Below, in pieces: positions 33,201-45,906 of a stretch of DNA of 64,000 nt. The stretch is taken from positions 182,973-246,972 of the forward strand of contig UESW01005072.1 in assembly GCA_900491605.1 (NCBI GenBank), written 5' to 3'. Numbering within the stretch: the first letter of the stretch is position 1; each line of letters begins with the position of its first letter. This DNA is from Calamus simplicifolius. Taxonomy: Eukaryota > Streptophyta > Magnoliopsida > Arecales > Arecaceae. The notes beneath the pieces were generated by a model. That model had not been told where the DNA came from and did no database searches. It saw only the letters and a program-made list of their open reading frames with translations. Position numbers and translations under genes: made by a program.

Positions 33201-36200
33201 AAGAGGAAGGATCAGAGGAGAGCAACTCCTGCACTTTCATACTAGTAGGGACCTCAATACTATAGAAGGAAGGCCAACGAGATAGAGGTATGTCAGAGAT
33301 CTAGGTATCCCGAAGAATCTCAATAGAAGAGTCATCTCCAATCATCCATGAAGTGTTTTCATAATGGAGCTACCATACCGACAAACCTCCTTCCAGAAGA
33401 AAGAATGCCGACGCGAGGCCTACCCAATCGAGGAGGAAGTCCAATCTCCATATCTCGCTCGCATAAAGGAGCTCCATAGACTCTGCGGCTTCAGAATGAA
33501 CCGCGAGGCATGCTTGGCCAAAAGAGCCTCCCTTCTAACAGTCAAAGACTAAATCCCAAGCCGCCCTTCTGGATCAGAGTACAAACCCTCTCCCAAGACA
33601 TTAGGTGAACACCATGCCCATCCTGCATTGAGGCCCATAAGAAGTCCCTAAAGCATCTCTTAATTCTCCTGAGGCAAGAAATCGGATGGCAGCATTGGAA
33701 AGAAGATACATCGGAAGGGAGGAAAGAACTGCATGGATTATAATGACCCTAGCCATCATAGACAAACCCGTAACATGCCACCCCTCAATACGTTGCCGAA
33801 CCCTCAGCTCAAGATCATAATAGTCAGCACAACGGGGATATCTACCAGTCATAGGAACACCCAGGTACTAAAAACGGTCAGTCTGAGACGAGATACCCAG
33901 CGTGTGGACAATAGCTTCCCTGGTAGCTCTAGTGGTCTTCGGACTAAAGATGATATAAGACTTGGATACATTGACCTTCTGACCAGAGGCCTGACAATAG
34001 CGCTAAATGATGTCAGTAAAAGAAGAAGCATTGGCTGAGGTGGCCCTCCCCATCAAGATACAATCATCGACAAATAATAGATGAGAGATCGCAGGACCCG
34101 TAGGGCAAGTCGTAAAAGGGACAATACGGCGGTCAGCCTGAGCCTGATAGAGGGCACGTGAAAGATCATCAGCCGCCAAAATAAACAACAGGGGGGATAA
34201 AGGACATCCTGATGCAGCCCAACTGAAGAATGAAAAAATTCAATCATGCTTCCATTAATGATCAACGAGAAGGAGGGCCTCAGAATGCAAGCCATAATCC
34301 AATCGATAAACTGATCAGCAAACCCAAACCAGCAAAGAGTGGTAGAGAAAGACCAACTAAGTCTATCATAGGCTCTTTCCATATCTAACTTGACAGCCAT
34401 AAGGGACTGCCTGGCCATAGCTCTCTGAAGATCATACATAACCTCCTAAGCAATAAGGACATTGTCGGAGATACTACGCCCTCTGATAAACGCTCCCTGC
34501 TCCAGTGCTATAATGCGAGGCATCACCAGGCGGAGGCGGTCAGCAAGCAGACGAGCGCAGACTTTATACAAAGTGGTGCAAAGGCTGATAGGCCTAAAAT
34601 GCTGAGGGAGAGTAGCATTATTACATTTGGGCACCAAGGAAATAAGAGTCGATTCCACTCCACCGGGATGTCCTTGGCTTGAAAAACTAGGAGTATCGCC
34701 TGGATCACCTCCTGACCAACAATGTCCTAATAGTGATGGTAGAAGAATGGAGGAAAGCCATCTGGCCCAGGGGCCTTGTCCTGCCCAAGCTCCCATAGAG
34801 CCATACGAATCTCATCCCCTGTGATAGGTCTGATCAGCTTTTCATTCTCCATGGAAGAAACCTTCCTAGAGGCAGGGACCTGGATAACTGGAGAACCGAG
34901 ACCAGAGGACTCCGACCATCTGGCCTGAAAGAAGTGAAGGAGCTGGTCCTGAATAAAAGAAAATCCTCATGATAGCCCCCTGAATCATCAGCTAGTCTAC
35001 GAATCCTGTTAGCAGCCCGTCGTTTCAGAGTGGCCTGGTGGAAGAATCTAGTATTACGGTCCCCTTTCCGAATCCATTGGATCCTAGACTGTTGCCTCAG
35101 TAAATCTCCTGCTGGATAAGCAAAGAGTGGTGTAAAGCTGGCTTGGCCCGAAGAGCAGAGAGATTTGAGATCACCAGAAACCCCTCCTGATCCTCCTTAG
35201 CCTGTAAGAAACTAATATCAGCTTCAAGTTGTTCCACCTGCCTAACCAGATCACCAACCTCCAGTCTATTCCATCTGGCCATCTTCGTTTAACCAGCAAA
35301 AGATGACGAGAAAGACGATATATAGCATTGCCCCGGATAGGAATGTGCCAGACCTGGGAAATGATAGATCGAGCCGCCGTATATGATGTCCAAAACTGCT
35401 CAAATCTGAACTGCCTCCTATGATATTGATCTATCATCGTAGATATAAGAATGGGGCAGTGATCATAAGCTATCCTCGGAAGATGAGCAACGGAAGCTGA
35501 AGGGAACTTCTGAAGCTACTGTTCCGAAGCTATAGCTCTATCTAGCCTCTCCCAAATCCGAGCAGAACCCTGACGATTATTGCACCAAGTGAATTGGGGC
35601 CCCGAAAAACCCAAATCCAGAAGGCCAACCAAACTGATGAAATCCCTAAATTCAGTGATGCTAGCAGTGGTAGTGACCCTTCTTCCCCCATGCTTTTCAC
35701 TAGCTTCAGTAATACAATTGAAATCACCAGCAACAATAGAAGGGATCCCTCTAGCTAGAAGGAAATGAAGATCATTCCATAAAAGCCGTCTCTCCCGAAA
35801 TTAGTACTGCCATAAATAGCCAATAGAAGCCAAGGATTGGTAGAGCCCTCTGTAACAAGAAGGCCTAAATGCTGATTACTTTGATGAACAACATCAACCT
35901 TCACCGCTGAGGAACGCCAGATGGCTATAATGCCTCCAGATAGACCCACAGCCTTAACCCATACAAGGACCATTTTCTTACTATCTGTCTCTGAAGCCAG
36001 GCCAGACTATCCCCTGACAGCCTGGTTTCTAAAATAACACAGATATCAAAATTATGGATTTGCAGCAATCTATAAAAAGAGGATCGAAACGATGGCTTCC
36101 GAGCTCCTCTGACATTCCATAAAAGGATCTTCATTTAGCAAGAGGAGGAAGCTGGGATCCCCCCTGCACTTCTGCCATAACGCTGTCATGGAGACACCCA

Positions 36201-36560
36201 AAAGATCGAATGTCTTCCACAGGACTCAGTGATGAGCAAATCATCTCATCCTGGATCTCAGCAGTCCGAGGGGAGATAACTGAGGACCTCAAGCCTGGAC
36301 CTTGGCCCAGAGTAACCGACAGCAAGGGGACACTGGAAGAGTCAGTAGCCGTTATGGACTGGGCCTTCTTCCCTCCGAGCCCCTAGGCTGATAGTCCTCT
36401 GGGGATCCATGAACAGCATTGGAATGTGTACCTCATGAACTTTGACTTGTTTATCTTTGGAGACAGAATCACCACCTTTACCTTTTTTTGTCACATTTTG
36501 AAATTATACGGGGGGCCTGATACTCCGCAGGATGGGCCCGCTTTAGGGGACCAGGGCAAG
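33201..36560 (-). mobile_element. L1-type LINE remnant, 3'-truncated
   Basis: On the minus strand ORF2 begins near ATG 36134 with the endonuclease (MKILLWNVRGARKPSFRS, ILETRLSGDSL). The RT follows at about 34760-33600 (TLISLVPKCN, FRPISLCTTLYKV, VKLDMERAYDRLSW, LLFVDDCIL). The later region has VTGLSMMARVIIIHAVLSSL and near 33300 GDDSSIEILRDT plus SRWPSFYSIEV. Many stops and frameshifts break it. It stops abruptly at about 33201 in the zinc-finger/RNase H linker, joined to SCP2. LINE copies normally lose the 5' end, so loss of the 3' end points to a later deletion. Sequence from 36140 to 36560 is probably the end of ORF1, with weak support. Confidence 0.85.
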
Positions 36561-36777
36561 CATCCCTACACCCCATTTGATTAACTCAACCCGAATCCAA
36601 ATCCAAAGAAGCAAAGGGATTTTTGATATTTTTATTATACAACATGCCAAAAATTTCATATTTCTAAAAACATAAATTTATAGTACTTTGTTGATCATTG
36701 CAAATATTAAACTTCTCTAGACTAAAAAAATATGATAATCAAAAATTAATTTTAAAAAATTTATATGAGAAAGATAT

Positions 36778-38851
36778 TGTTGGGAATTATATCCTAAAGC
36801 CAATCATTTGATAATTGTACTGATGTAAATTGTATATAAATTGATATATTAATAAAGTTATTTGGCAGTTTATTCATTACAAGAACATCTTCTTAAAACT
36901 CCTAATAGTAATGAAGCCCTCATGATCTTCCTTCACGATAAAGGAGGATTTATCTTTGAAGATCCTTAAAAGAGTTCGCGACCAAATGATATACTATGAC
37001 AGGGCCATAGTACTATCAATTATAGGACGTTGTATATCATATTTGTTGGTTGTCCTCTTAACCAAGGAGTGTAGAGACACTGGTATGACATACAGGTGAA
37101 AGTGTAGGAGTACATTTCACGAACGTGACTCATTTCGGATACTCTACTATCAAGAGTTAATCCGAGAAGATATAGGTATAAGCATCCTTCAGACCTGAAG
37201 ATCACAACCAGTGGCTTACAAGAAACTCATTGTACTTAGGTGCCGGACCACCTGGATTTCTAATCCAGCTACGAAAGGTTACTGGGTGCAATCAAGTACT
37301 TATGGTAGTCAGTTGTGGATCAAGATGGAATTTGACCTATCCCGTTAAAAGGAGAAATGCTTGTGTTTCAATTTAGCAAGACCTTGGCCAAGGCACTTCA
37401 TGTGAAAGTCACATGATCACTAAAATTGAAATCACTTTATGGATTTGCTGTTTAGAGTTGATAGGCTCTTAAGCCATCCTTAGCATTTGTGGTCAAGAGG
37501 ATGAATTATACGGTAACTGTTTCTTAGGGTTTTTGGAGTTTGCTCGGCAACTCTTCGACCTATCCGGACGTCGGGTTCCATTGCTAAATGGGCACATCGA
37601 TTAGTATAGAAAATTATTTCTATGCTAGCGGCTTAGGTTCGAACCTAGAGAGTCACATGCATAGAAGTTTCCTAGGATGATCTATTTGCTGATCAACGAT
37701 TGAGAATCATATATGATTTAATTAATCAATTTGATTGATTGAATTATCTCAATTGGATTAAGTACAAGTGAATAAGATTCAATTTGGTTTAAGTCTATTA
37801 GAAGGACTAATCAATTTCAAATATTGATTTGAAATTAGATTTGATTTGGATTTAAATAGATTCAGGATTAGCCAAATTTGATTTGGGCTAGGACCATGAT
37901 CTATATTGGTTTAATCCAATAAATTCAAATTAGCTTAAAACCAAAAATCCAAACCCATGTGTGAAAAAGGTTTTCTCGCATAATGAGATAACTAAAATCT
38001 CATCTCATGAGAAATTAAATTCTCATGCAGAATTTAATCTATAACTTTTAGTCTTCTTCAAATGATTCCCAAGTTCAAGAAAAATAAATTTTGCTAAAAT
38101 GTGCCTCTTTGGAAGAGCACTCCACACAACTCTCCGTGCATTGATAAGCGTGTGAATTAATGTGCCTCTTTGGAAGAGCACTCCATATTCTTCATGCATT
38201 GATAAGTGTGTGAATTTAATATGCCTCTTTGGTTTTCACAAAAATAGCAGAATTCTAAATGTTAGAATTCAATAGGCTGGCTAATATGAAACTATAAATA
38301 GAGGACATCCCTCACCAGATATACATAACACAAGATCAAAAGAGATCAAAAAATTCTAAACAGTTAGAACCAAGTGTTATTCTAAGAGTTAGAACAGAAA
38401 ATTCTGGTGTGATTTTAGTGTTAGCAAAAGCTTGGTGGATCTTGAGGAAGATTCAAGTGGAAGAAATCAAGATCAGCAAAATTATTTTTCGCAAGCTAGC
38501 ACTCCCGGGAATCCGATCATTCAGGGGCTTCGCGTGGACAATACTAGAGGCCGGATGATTGAACGGCTGCAGAGCACAAAGGATTAACCTACTGTTCTTA
38601 AGGTGAGTGATTTGATCCTTAGATCTTAAGGCAGGCTTCAAGATGAGTAGTATGACTTCTCATCTTGAAGATAAGATATGATCTTAATTATTTAATTTAT
38701 ATGCAATACTTAGATCAAACGATCTTATAATATAAGGCAAAGATATGATCTTGATGCATGTTAGAAAGATTAATATGTAATCTTTAAATTTCCGCATTGA
38801 TAATTGTTATCAAATTTTAAAATATGCATGCCTCGGGGATTAACTCTCCCA
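36778..38851 (+). repeat. 5' LTR of copia element
   Basis: The LTR starts TGTTGGGAATTATATCC and ends CTCTCCCA just before the primer site. A TATA box (TATAAATA) lies at 38293-38300, so the transcript would start at roughly 38325-38330. It aligns along its length with 15579-17588, with small indels around 37950-38240. The base run before it is GATAT; the second copy is lost with the 3' LTR. Confidence 0.92.
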
Positions 38852-38854
38852 AAA

Positions 38855-38866
38855 TGGTATCAAAGC
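38855..38866 (+). other. Primer binding site (initiator tRNA-Met)
   Basis: TGGTATCAAAGC lies three bases after the LTR end. It differs at one base from the usual TGGTATCAGAGC complement of the initiator tRNA-Met 3' end. Confidence 0.85.
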
Positions 38867-40467
38867 AATGGTTTCTTATTGATCTAATTTATTGCATGTA
38901 AATTAATGTTCTTATTAATTGTGTAATTATGGCTAAAACTAATCGCAAGGCTATATGGTCACATGGATTGAAAATCCAAATTACCCATTCAATGAGGTAT
39001 TCTGTGACATATTGCCGTGCTATTGTTTTATCATTGATGCTCAATCCAAAGATAATTTAAATTGAGCTTAAGCATCAAAAACATAGATTACACGCACTCT
39101 TAAAAGATGTTTTATATTTGATACATATTGATGTTGTATAAAAGCATGATATTTGCATGTTTAGTATAAAACATAGATATGATATATGATGGCATGATGT
39201 CTATGTTATGAAACATACAAATATTTATGAGAGTCTAATTTGAATGTCAAATGTTAATTCATAATCTCTTTAGATATGATCTAAATATAGGAATTATGAG
39301 TAGTAACATAATACATGTGATGCTTGATTGAAATATATGACATGTAAACATGAAATATATTTAATCTTTTGGGTTAGCTAAATCGGGTCCATAAAGGGTT
39401 AGACCCTAAGGTTTAAATCAACTGGACTAAAAGAGTATTTGAACAAATCTAATTAGATTAGGTTAAGAATGCTCTAAATCAAACAATAGTTGTAGTTGAT
39501 CATGTCCTTCTCTTTGATTAAACCAAATGGAAGTAGATTAGGCTCCGTGGTTGAGCATGAATCTCTTAGATGGTCAAATCAGAATTGGTTAACCATATGA
39601 TGTCAAGGTGAGTTGGCAAGTTGCTCTAGGATCAACGATCGAATGGTTTTTAATTGGGAGCTACTCGTATTGATGCGTCTTTAACGAGTTAATGGCATAT
39701 CCCTCCCATCGATCTCACTCACCTGGTCAATGTGGTAAACCATTTATGATTCAGATCATTTACCTGATTCGGTTGACCCATGCCTGTAAGAAATCAGTCT
39801 GACTGATTTAGATGCCACTTAACCTGACTTAATCTTGTTTCATTCTACCATTTCATATTCAGTGGGAGAACTTGATTAGTCAATTGTCTTCAAATTATAA
39901 AATCCTCTAAAATTATTAGGTCCTTAAAATGAAATAGTTATATGATAACCAGATCATAGCCTCCCATTAAGGTGGGTGATAATGAGTCCGATGTCTTGAT
40001 AATCATTGGAGGCACTCCATGCCTGGTGCTTGTCAACCATCGAATTATCATTCATTATATGATAAGTCAGCGCAACTATTAAATAGACAGTCAGGTGAGC
40101 TGAGCTTCACTCGGGCTTGGTTGTCTATTGATATTACACTGATTATATCATTTAATGGTTGGACCTAACCAGAATGTTCAGTGGCTGAAGAGGTACATGG
40201 GGCAAAACTAACACTAAGAATTTTTTGGGAAAAATTGGTTTTGAACCTACTCTTAGATGCATATGGGTTGGCCAAGCTTCACTTGGGCCTGTATGTAGTC
40301 TATGTAGATCTTAGTGCCCGCTAAAGAATTAAGAATAATTCTTTGAATTGGGGTGTAGAGGCTGCCAATTTAAACAAAATAGTGGGAGAATCTTTAGACT
40401 AAAGTCCAAGTCTTTAGACTGAATCAATTTATATACTAATAAACTTTAGTTTTTCCTTATGCAGAAA
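38867..40467 (+). other. Long leader between primer site and gag
   Basis: About 1.6 kb without a recognisable ORF separates the primer site from the gag ATG. It is unusually long for copia leaders. I see no nested element or repeat in it. Confidence 0.55.
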
Positions 40468-41260
40468 ATGGCCACTAATTTATCATTAAGGTCCCTATTG
40501 GATAGTGACAAGTTGAATGGTTCAAATTTCAATAGCTAGTTTAGAAAACTTAAGACCGTCCTTGAGCATGAGAGGATTCTATATATTCTTAATAATCCTA
40601 CACCAAAGATACCTGATGCAAACACACAAAGTTCTGAGAAAGACACTTATCAGAAGTGGCTCAATGATAGAACTAGCGTACGTTGCATCATGCTAGCAGC
40701 AATGAACGATAAATTCGGTCGCCGGTTCGAGAATGCTCAGCCAGAAGAAATCATTCAAGCGTTGAATGAATCTTTCGGCACACCTGACGACGTTGAAAGG
40801 CACAAGACTAGTTGTGCTATTTTTAATGCTCAAAAAGGGGTGGATCTCCTGTCACTGATCATGTATTGTACATGATCGAGAAGATAGAACTGCTAAGCAA
40901 GCTCGGCTTTTCCCTACATGAGCAGTTGGAAAAAGATGCGATCCTGAATTCCTTGCCTCCATCCTTCCGACCTTTCCTTACTCATTTTCGAATGACAAAG
41001 CCTGCAGTCAACTACCATGTTTGTTGGGGTTGTTACAGAACTTTGAGAAGGATAACCAGCTCTCTAAGGGTTTGGTTAATGTGGTTGAAGGATCTAAGGT
41101 AGGGCGTCAACCCTTTGGGAAAGGGAAGAAGAAAAGAATAAGAAAAAGGTGCAACATGCTAGGACATTATAAGGGAGATGCATAAGAAGAAAGTTGATAA
41201 AAGTCAAGCTGAATGCTTTCAATGCAAGATGCAAGGGTATTGGAAGAGGAACTGTCCTCT
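40468..41260 (+). pseudogene. Copia gag remnant
   Basis: ATG 40468 opens MATNLSLRSLLDSDKLNGSN, interrupted by TAG at about 40540 where Trp is expected, then FRKLKTVLEHERILYILNN and WLNDRTSVRCIMLAAMNDKF. Frame changes occur near 40860 and 41100. The zinc knuckle CFQCKMQGYWKRNCP near 41214-41255 has Tyr (codon 41238-41240) in place of the zinc-binding His. Gag forms the virus-like particle shell and packages RNA; this copy cannot be made in full. Confidence 0.85.
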
Positions 41261-43410
41261 TTATATTGCCACACTTGGATCAAACAGGCCAAAAAAGAAA
41301 AAGGGGCAAGATGTTGCTCAACAAGGTATTTATATGATAACACCTTGTAATTTTTCTGTATATGATAATCAGACCTGGGTATTGGATACCGGGAGTCCTT
41401 TTAACATTTGCAATTCATTGCAGGGACTACAGGTCACTAAAAGATTTGAGGACAATGAAAGATTCCTTAATGTCGGCGATGGAAGATTAGTTCCAGTTCT
41501 GGCATTAGGAGTTCTTGAAATAGTTTTCAATAGAAATGTCATTATACTAAATGATTGTCATTTTTGCCCAACGTTCTTGTTGAACGTAATTTCTGTAGGC
41601 CTTCTGGCCAAAAGTCATTATGAAATTTCAATAAAGGATGTTACTTTGAATATCATTATGAATGAAGTCACTGTAATGACTGGGCATTTATCTAATGGCA
41701 TTTATATATTATCACAGCCTGTGAATGTAGTGTACAAATCAAGTAAGCGCCCTAGAACAACTGATGTCACAGACATTTATCTTTGGCACCATTGGCTGGG
41801 TCATATCAATAAAAACAGATTAAACAGGTTAACTCAGGAGGGCATCCTTCGAGTTGATGATTGTGAATCATTAACTACCTGTGAATCATGTCTTCTTGGT
41901 AAAATGACCAAGTCATCTTTTACTAGAAAAGGTGAAAGAGCTAAAGAGCTATTAAGTCTAGTACATACTGATGTATGTGGACCAATGAGCACTTGTGCCA
42001 AAGGAGGATATTACTACTTCATTACTTTTACAGACGCCTTTCTAGGTTCGGTTATGTCTATCTTATGCGACATAAATTGAATCGTTTGAAATGTTCAAAC
42101 AATATCATAAAGAAGTAGAAAAAAAACAGGAAAATGTATTAAGATCCTTCGATCAGATCGAGGAGGAGAATACCTTTCCAATGACTTTGTGACATATTTA
42201 AGGGAGAATGAGATTCTCTCCCAATGGACTCCTCCATGAACACCACAACATAACGGTGTGTCGAAAGGAGGAATCGAACTCTGTTAGACATGATTCGGTC
42301 CATGATGGGTTTTGCAAGCTTGCCAATATCCTTTTGGGGATGCATTAGAATCAGCTTGTCATATTCTCAATAAGGTTCCAAGTAAGTCTGTTTCAAAAAC
42401 TCCACATGAGATGTTGTATGGACATAAACCGGTAATCACCTATCTGAGAGTCTAGAGGTGTCCAGCTTATGTGAAACGTGCAAAATCAGACAAACTTGAA
42501 CCCAAATCTGACAAATATTTTTTCATCGGCTATCCGAAAGAAACCAAAGGATATTACTTCTACAATACTGAAGAACAAAAGTTGTTCATTAGTAATAGAG
42601 CAGTTTTTCTTGAAAAGGAGTTCCTTAGTGAAGGAACAAATAGCTCTAATATTGAACTTGAGAAGTTCATCAAGTAGAAGGAACAACACAAACCAGTGAA
42701 CCCTTAGAATCTGAGTTGATTAGATCAAACTCAAAACCCATTTTAGATGCACCATTAAGGCGATCTGGTAGAGTACCACATCAACCGATAGATACTTATG
42801 TTTCTTGGTCCAGAACGATGATCTTATTGAACTCGTGAGAACAACGAGGATCCGATCACCTATATGGATGCTATGCAAAGGACTGACTCTAATAAATGGC
42901 TTGATGCCATGAAATCCAAACTTGATTCCATGAAGGACAATAATGTATGGACATTAGTTGACCCATCCAAAGGGATAAAACCCATAGGGTGTAAGTGGGT
43001 TTTCAAGAGGAAAAGAGGCGCAGACGGAAAGGTTGAGACCTATAAAGCAGTCTGGTTGCCAAGGGGTATCGTCAACGTTATGGTATTGACTGTGACGAAA
43101 CGTTTTCTCCTGTGGCAATGCTGAAATCCATTTGGATTATGCTAGCTATAGCAGCACACTTAGATTATGAGATTTGGCAAATGATGTTAAAACCGCTTTT
43201 CTAAATGGTGATTTAGAAGAACATGTATATGATACAGCCTGAAGGTTTTATATCTGAAGACGAGTCTAAAGTGTGCAGGCTATAGAAGTCTATTTATGGA
43301 CTTAAGCAAGCATCTAGGAGTTGGAACATACGATTTGATAAAGTGATCAAATCTTATGGCTTTATTAAGAATAAAGAAGAACCTGCATTTATAAATGGGC
43401 TAACGGTTCT
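41261..43410 (+). pseudogene. Copia pol remnant: protease, integrase, partial RT
   Basis: The protease has an intact DTG (WVLDTGSPFNICN, Asp at 41385-41387). The GAG-pre-integrase His/Cys domain follows (LWHHWLGHINKNRL, CESCLLGKM) and the integrase core starts with LVHTDVCGPMS. The second catalytic region (DRGGEYLSNDFVTYL) lies in another frame at about 42160, with a stop soon after. RT is recognised from NKWLDAMKSKLDSMKDNNVW, KWVFKRKRGADGKVETYKA, then VCRL and KSIYGLKQASRSWN. It ends near 43410, just before the YVDD region would come. At least five frame changes and several stops are present. Confidence 0.88.
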
Positions 43411-45906
43411 GATGGATGGAGGCATTTGAGCAATGGCATAGAGAAGGATGCTTATTGCAATCATCAATCATAATGAGATGATTGCAATTTCAACTTCCTT
43501 GCTTCCTTTCTATCAGTGGGCAGCAACCCTTCTTTAAGGTATCGTGCAGGGGGTCCATCCAGGATAGTTCGATGTCAACCTACATCATGTGATCAACATC
43601 GACGATGCTGGGCTTCTCTAGGACCTCTAGGTGGAATTTTCGCTCAAGATCCATCGACTCCGTAGTTGCCAGGCGGGACAATAGGTCGGCGCACATTTTC
43701 AGCCCTTGGGATCTGGATAATTTTAAATTCATCGAAATAGGAAGATAGGTCACACACCTTTTGAAGATACCGAATCATTTTCGGCTCTCGAGCTTCGAAT
43801 TCGCCTTGCACCTGGCTGGCCACCAATTGGGAGTCGGTGTAGGCGATCAGTTTCTTGACTTTAAGCTCACGGGCGATTCAGAGTCCGGAGAGCAGGCTTC
43901 ATACTCTGCTTCATTATTTGAGGCCGGGAAGGAGAAACGAATGCCATATTCAAAGGTTGTGCCCTCTGGACTGGTGAGGACCAAGCCGGTGCCAGAGCCG
44001 CCCGCGCTGGAGGATCCATTGGCGTGAAGCAACCATGGGGCACTGGGCTTTGGTTGTCCGGGGAAATCCGAGATAGAGCCATCTTTGGAATAGTGCATTC
44101 AAGGAGGAAGTCCGCTAGAACTTGGGCTTTAATGGCCGGACGAGGCTAATATTGAATGTCATGCTCGCTCGGCTCAACGGCCCATTGGTCATTCTCCCCA
44201 ATGCTTCTGGGCAATGGATAATTGCCTTGAGAGGTTGGTCGGTCAGGACAATGACAGTATGCACCTGGAAGTATGGCCGCAACTTTCAGATCGATGTTAC
44301 TAGAGCTAGGACCATCTTCTCGACTCGAGTGTACCTTGTTTCAGCATCTTTGAGTAGTTTGCTGACATAATAGATAGGCCTTTGGACTCTGTTCTCCTCT
44401 CTGGTTAGCACCGAGCCAACGGCATTTTCAGAGACTGCTAGGTACAGATTCAACACCTCCCTTGGCTTCGGGATACTGAGGAGAGGTGGCGAGCCGAGGT
44501 ATTTCTTGAGATCTTCGAAAGACTTCTGGCAGTCTGGGGTCTACTTAAAGTTTTTGGCCGACCAAAGCACTTTGAAGAAAGGAAGGCATTTCTCGGTCGA
44601 CCGAGCAATAAAGCGGTTAAGGACTGCTACCCTCCCGGTAAGGCACTGCACATCCTTGACTGACCCTGGCGGAGCCATTTATTGCAGGGCTTGGATTTTC
44701 TGAGGGTTTGCCTCGATGCCTCGCTGTGAAACCATGAAGCCGAGGAATTTTCCAAGTTGACTCTGAAGGCGCATTTGGTGGGATTGAGCTTCATCTGGTA
44801 TTTTCGAAGTGTAGCAAAGCTCTCCGCAAGGTCCTCGATGTGCTGGAATGCCTCCTTGCTCTTTACCAGCATGTTATCAACATACACCTTCATGTTCCAA
44901 CCGATTTGCTCCTTGAAGACTTTGTTGACCAGCCTTTGGTAGGTGGCACCTGCATTTTTCAAACCGAAGGGCATAACTCGAGCAATAGATACCTCGGTCG
45001 GTGATGAAGGCAGTTTTCTCTCGTCTTCGGTGCCATTCTGATCTGGTTATAGCCCAAATAGGCATCCATGAAGGTTACCATTTGATGCCCTAAGTTGAAT
45101 CCACGAGCTGGTCAATTCGCGGAAGAGGAAAGTTATCTTTTGGGCAGGCCTTATTGAGGTCAGTGAAGTCGATGTAGATCCTCTATTTGCCATTCGATTT
45201 CTTCACCATGACCACGTTCGCCAGTCAGGTAACTAACCTCCCAGATAAACTTGGCTTTGATGAGCTTATCCACCTCTTCTTCGATGGCCTTTTGGCACTA
45301 TAGAGCGAAACTCCTCTTCTTCTGTTCAATGGGCCTGAATGTTTCGTCCACACTGAGGCGGTGGACCAGAACGTCTGGCTGATTTCAGGCATATCCGATG
45401 CAGACCAGGTGAAGATGTTGGCATTCCTCCGAAGGAACTTAATCAATTCTTGTCGAAGCTTTCCCTCTAGTTGCGATCCGACCTTTATAGTTCGGTCGGG
45501 CCGAGCCTCGTCAAGTGGTACCTCCTCCAGTTCTTCGGCGGGCTCTCCTCGCTCGACGAGATCTTCTCAGACATCCAGCCTGTCCACCTCAGGCTTTCTG
45601 GATTGGAGGTCGGCCACAAAGCAATACCGAGCTATGATTTGGCTTCCTCGGACAACCCCCACTCCCCATTCGGTGGGGAATTTCATGGCGAGATGGGGAA
45701 TGTAAATGATTGCCTTAAGAGAGATTTGTCTCGGTCTACCGAGGATGGCGTTGTAGGGGGATCGAAGCTTGGTCACGAGGAAATCCATGAACACGGTAGC
45801 CACACGGGGCCAGGTGCCGGCTCGGACTGACAAGTGATGACTCCTTCAGGGATTATGGAGTCACCTGTGAAGCCCACCAGGGTGGACTCCACCAGTCGGA
45901 GGCTTT
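43411..45906 (-). pseudogene. Gypsy (Tat) pol remnant: protease end, RT, RNase H
   Basis: From right to left: the protease end with SPYNAILGRP at about 45760, RT start IFTWSASDMPEIS at about 45410, MPFGLKNAGATYQRL at 44974, then YVDNMLVKS. Here the second catalytic Asp of the RT active site is Asn (codon 44873-44875). RNase H lies at about 44100-43640 with LHANGSSS; its first catalytic Asp is also Asn (codon 44018-44020), then SNNEAEYEA and QVQGEFEAREPKMIRYLQKV. Several stops and frame changes add to this. Enzyme activity is excluded for this copy. Confidence 0.9.

Larger units (their letters stand above)
36778..43410 (+). mobile_element. Ty1/copia retrotransposon, 5' LTR to mid-RT, 3' end lost
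   Basis: It has a 2-kb 5' LTR, a tRNA-Met primer site, a 1.6-kb leader, gag, protease, integrase and the first part of RT. It then stops inside the RT at about 43410, where the minus-strand gypsy element begins. The 3' half and 3' LTR are absent. The solo LTR at 15579-17588 belongs to the same family. I cannot assign the copia lineage with confidence. Confidence 0.92.

Noticed and set aside
38855..38866. Possible tRNA-Met gene fragment
   Set aside because: Only the 12-base complement of the tRNA 3' end is present next to an LTR, which is a primer binding site, not a tRNA gene.
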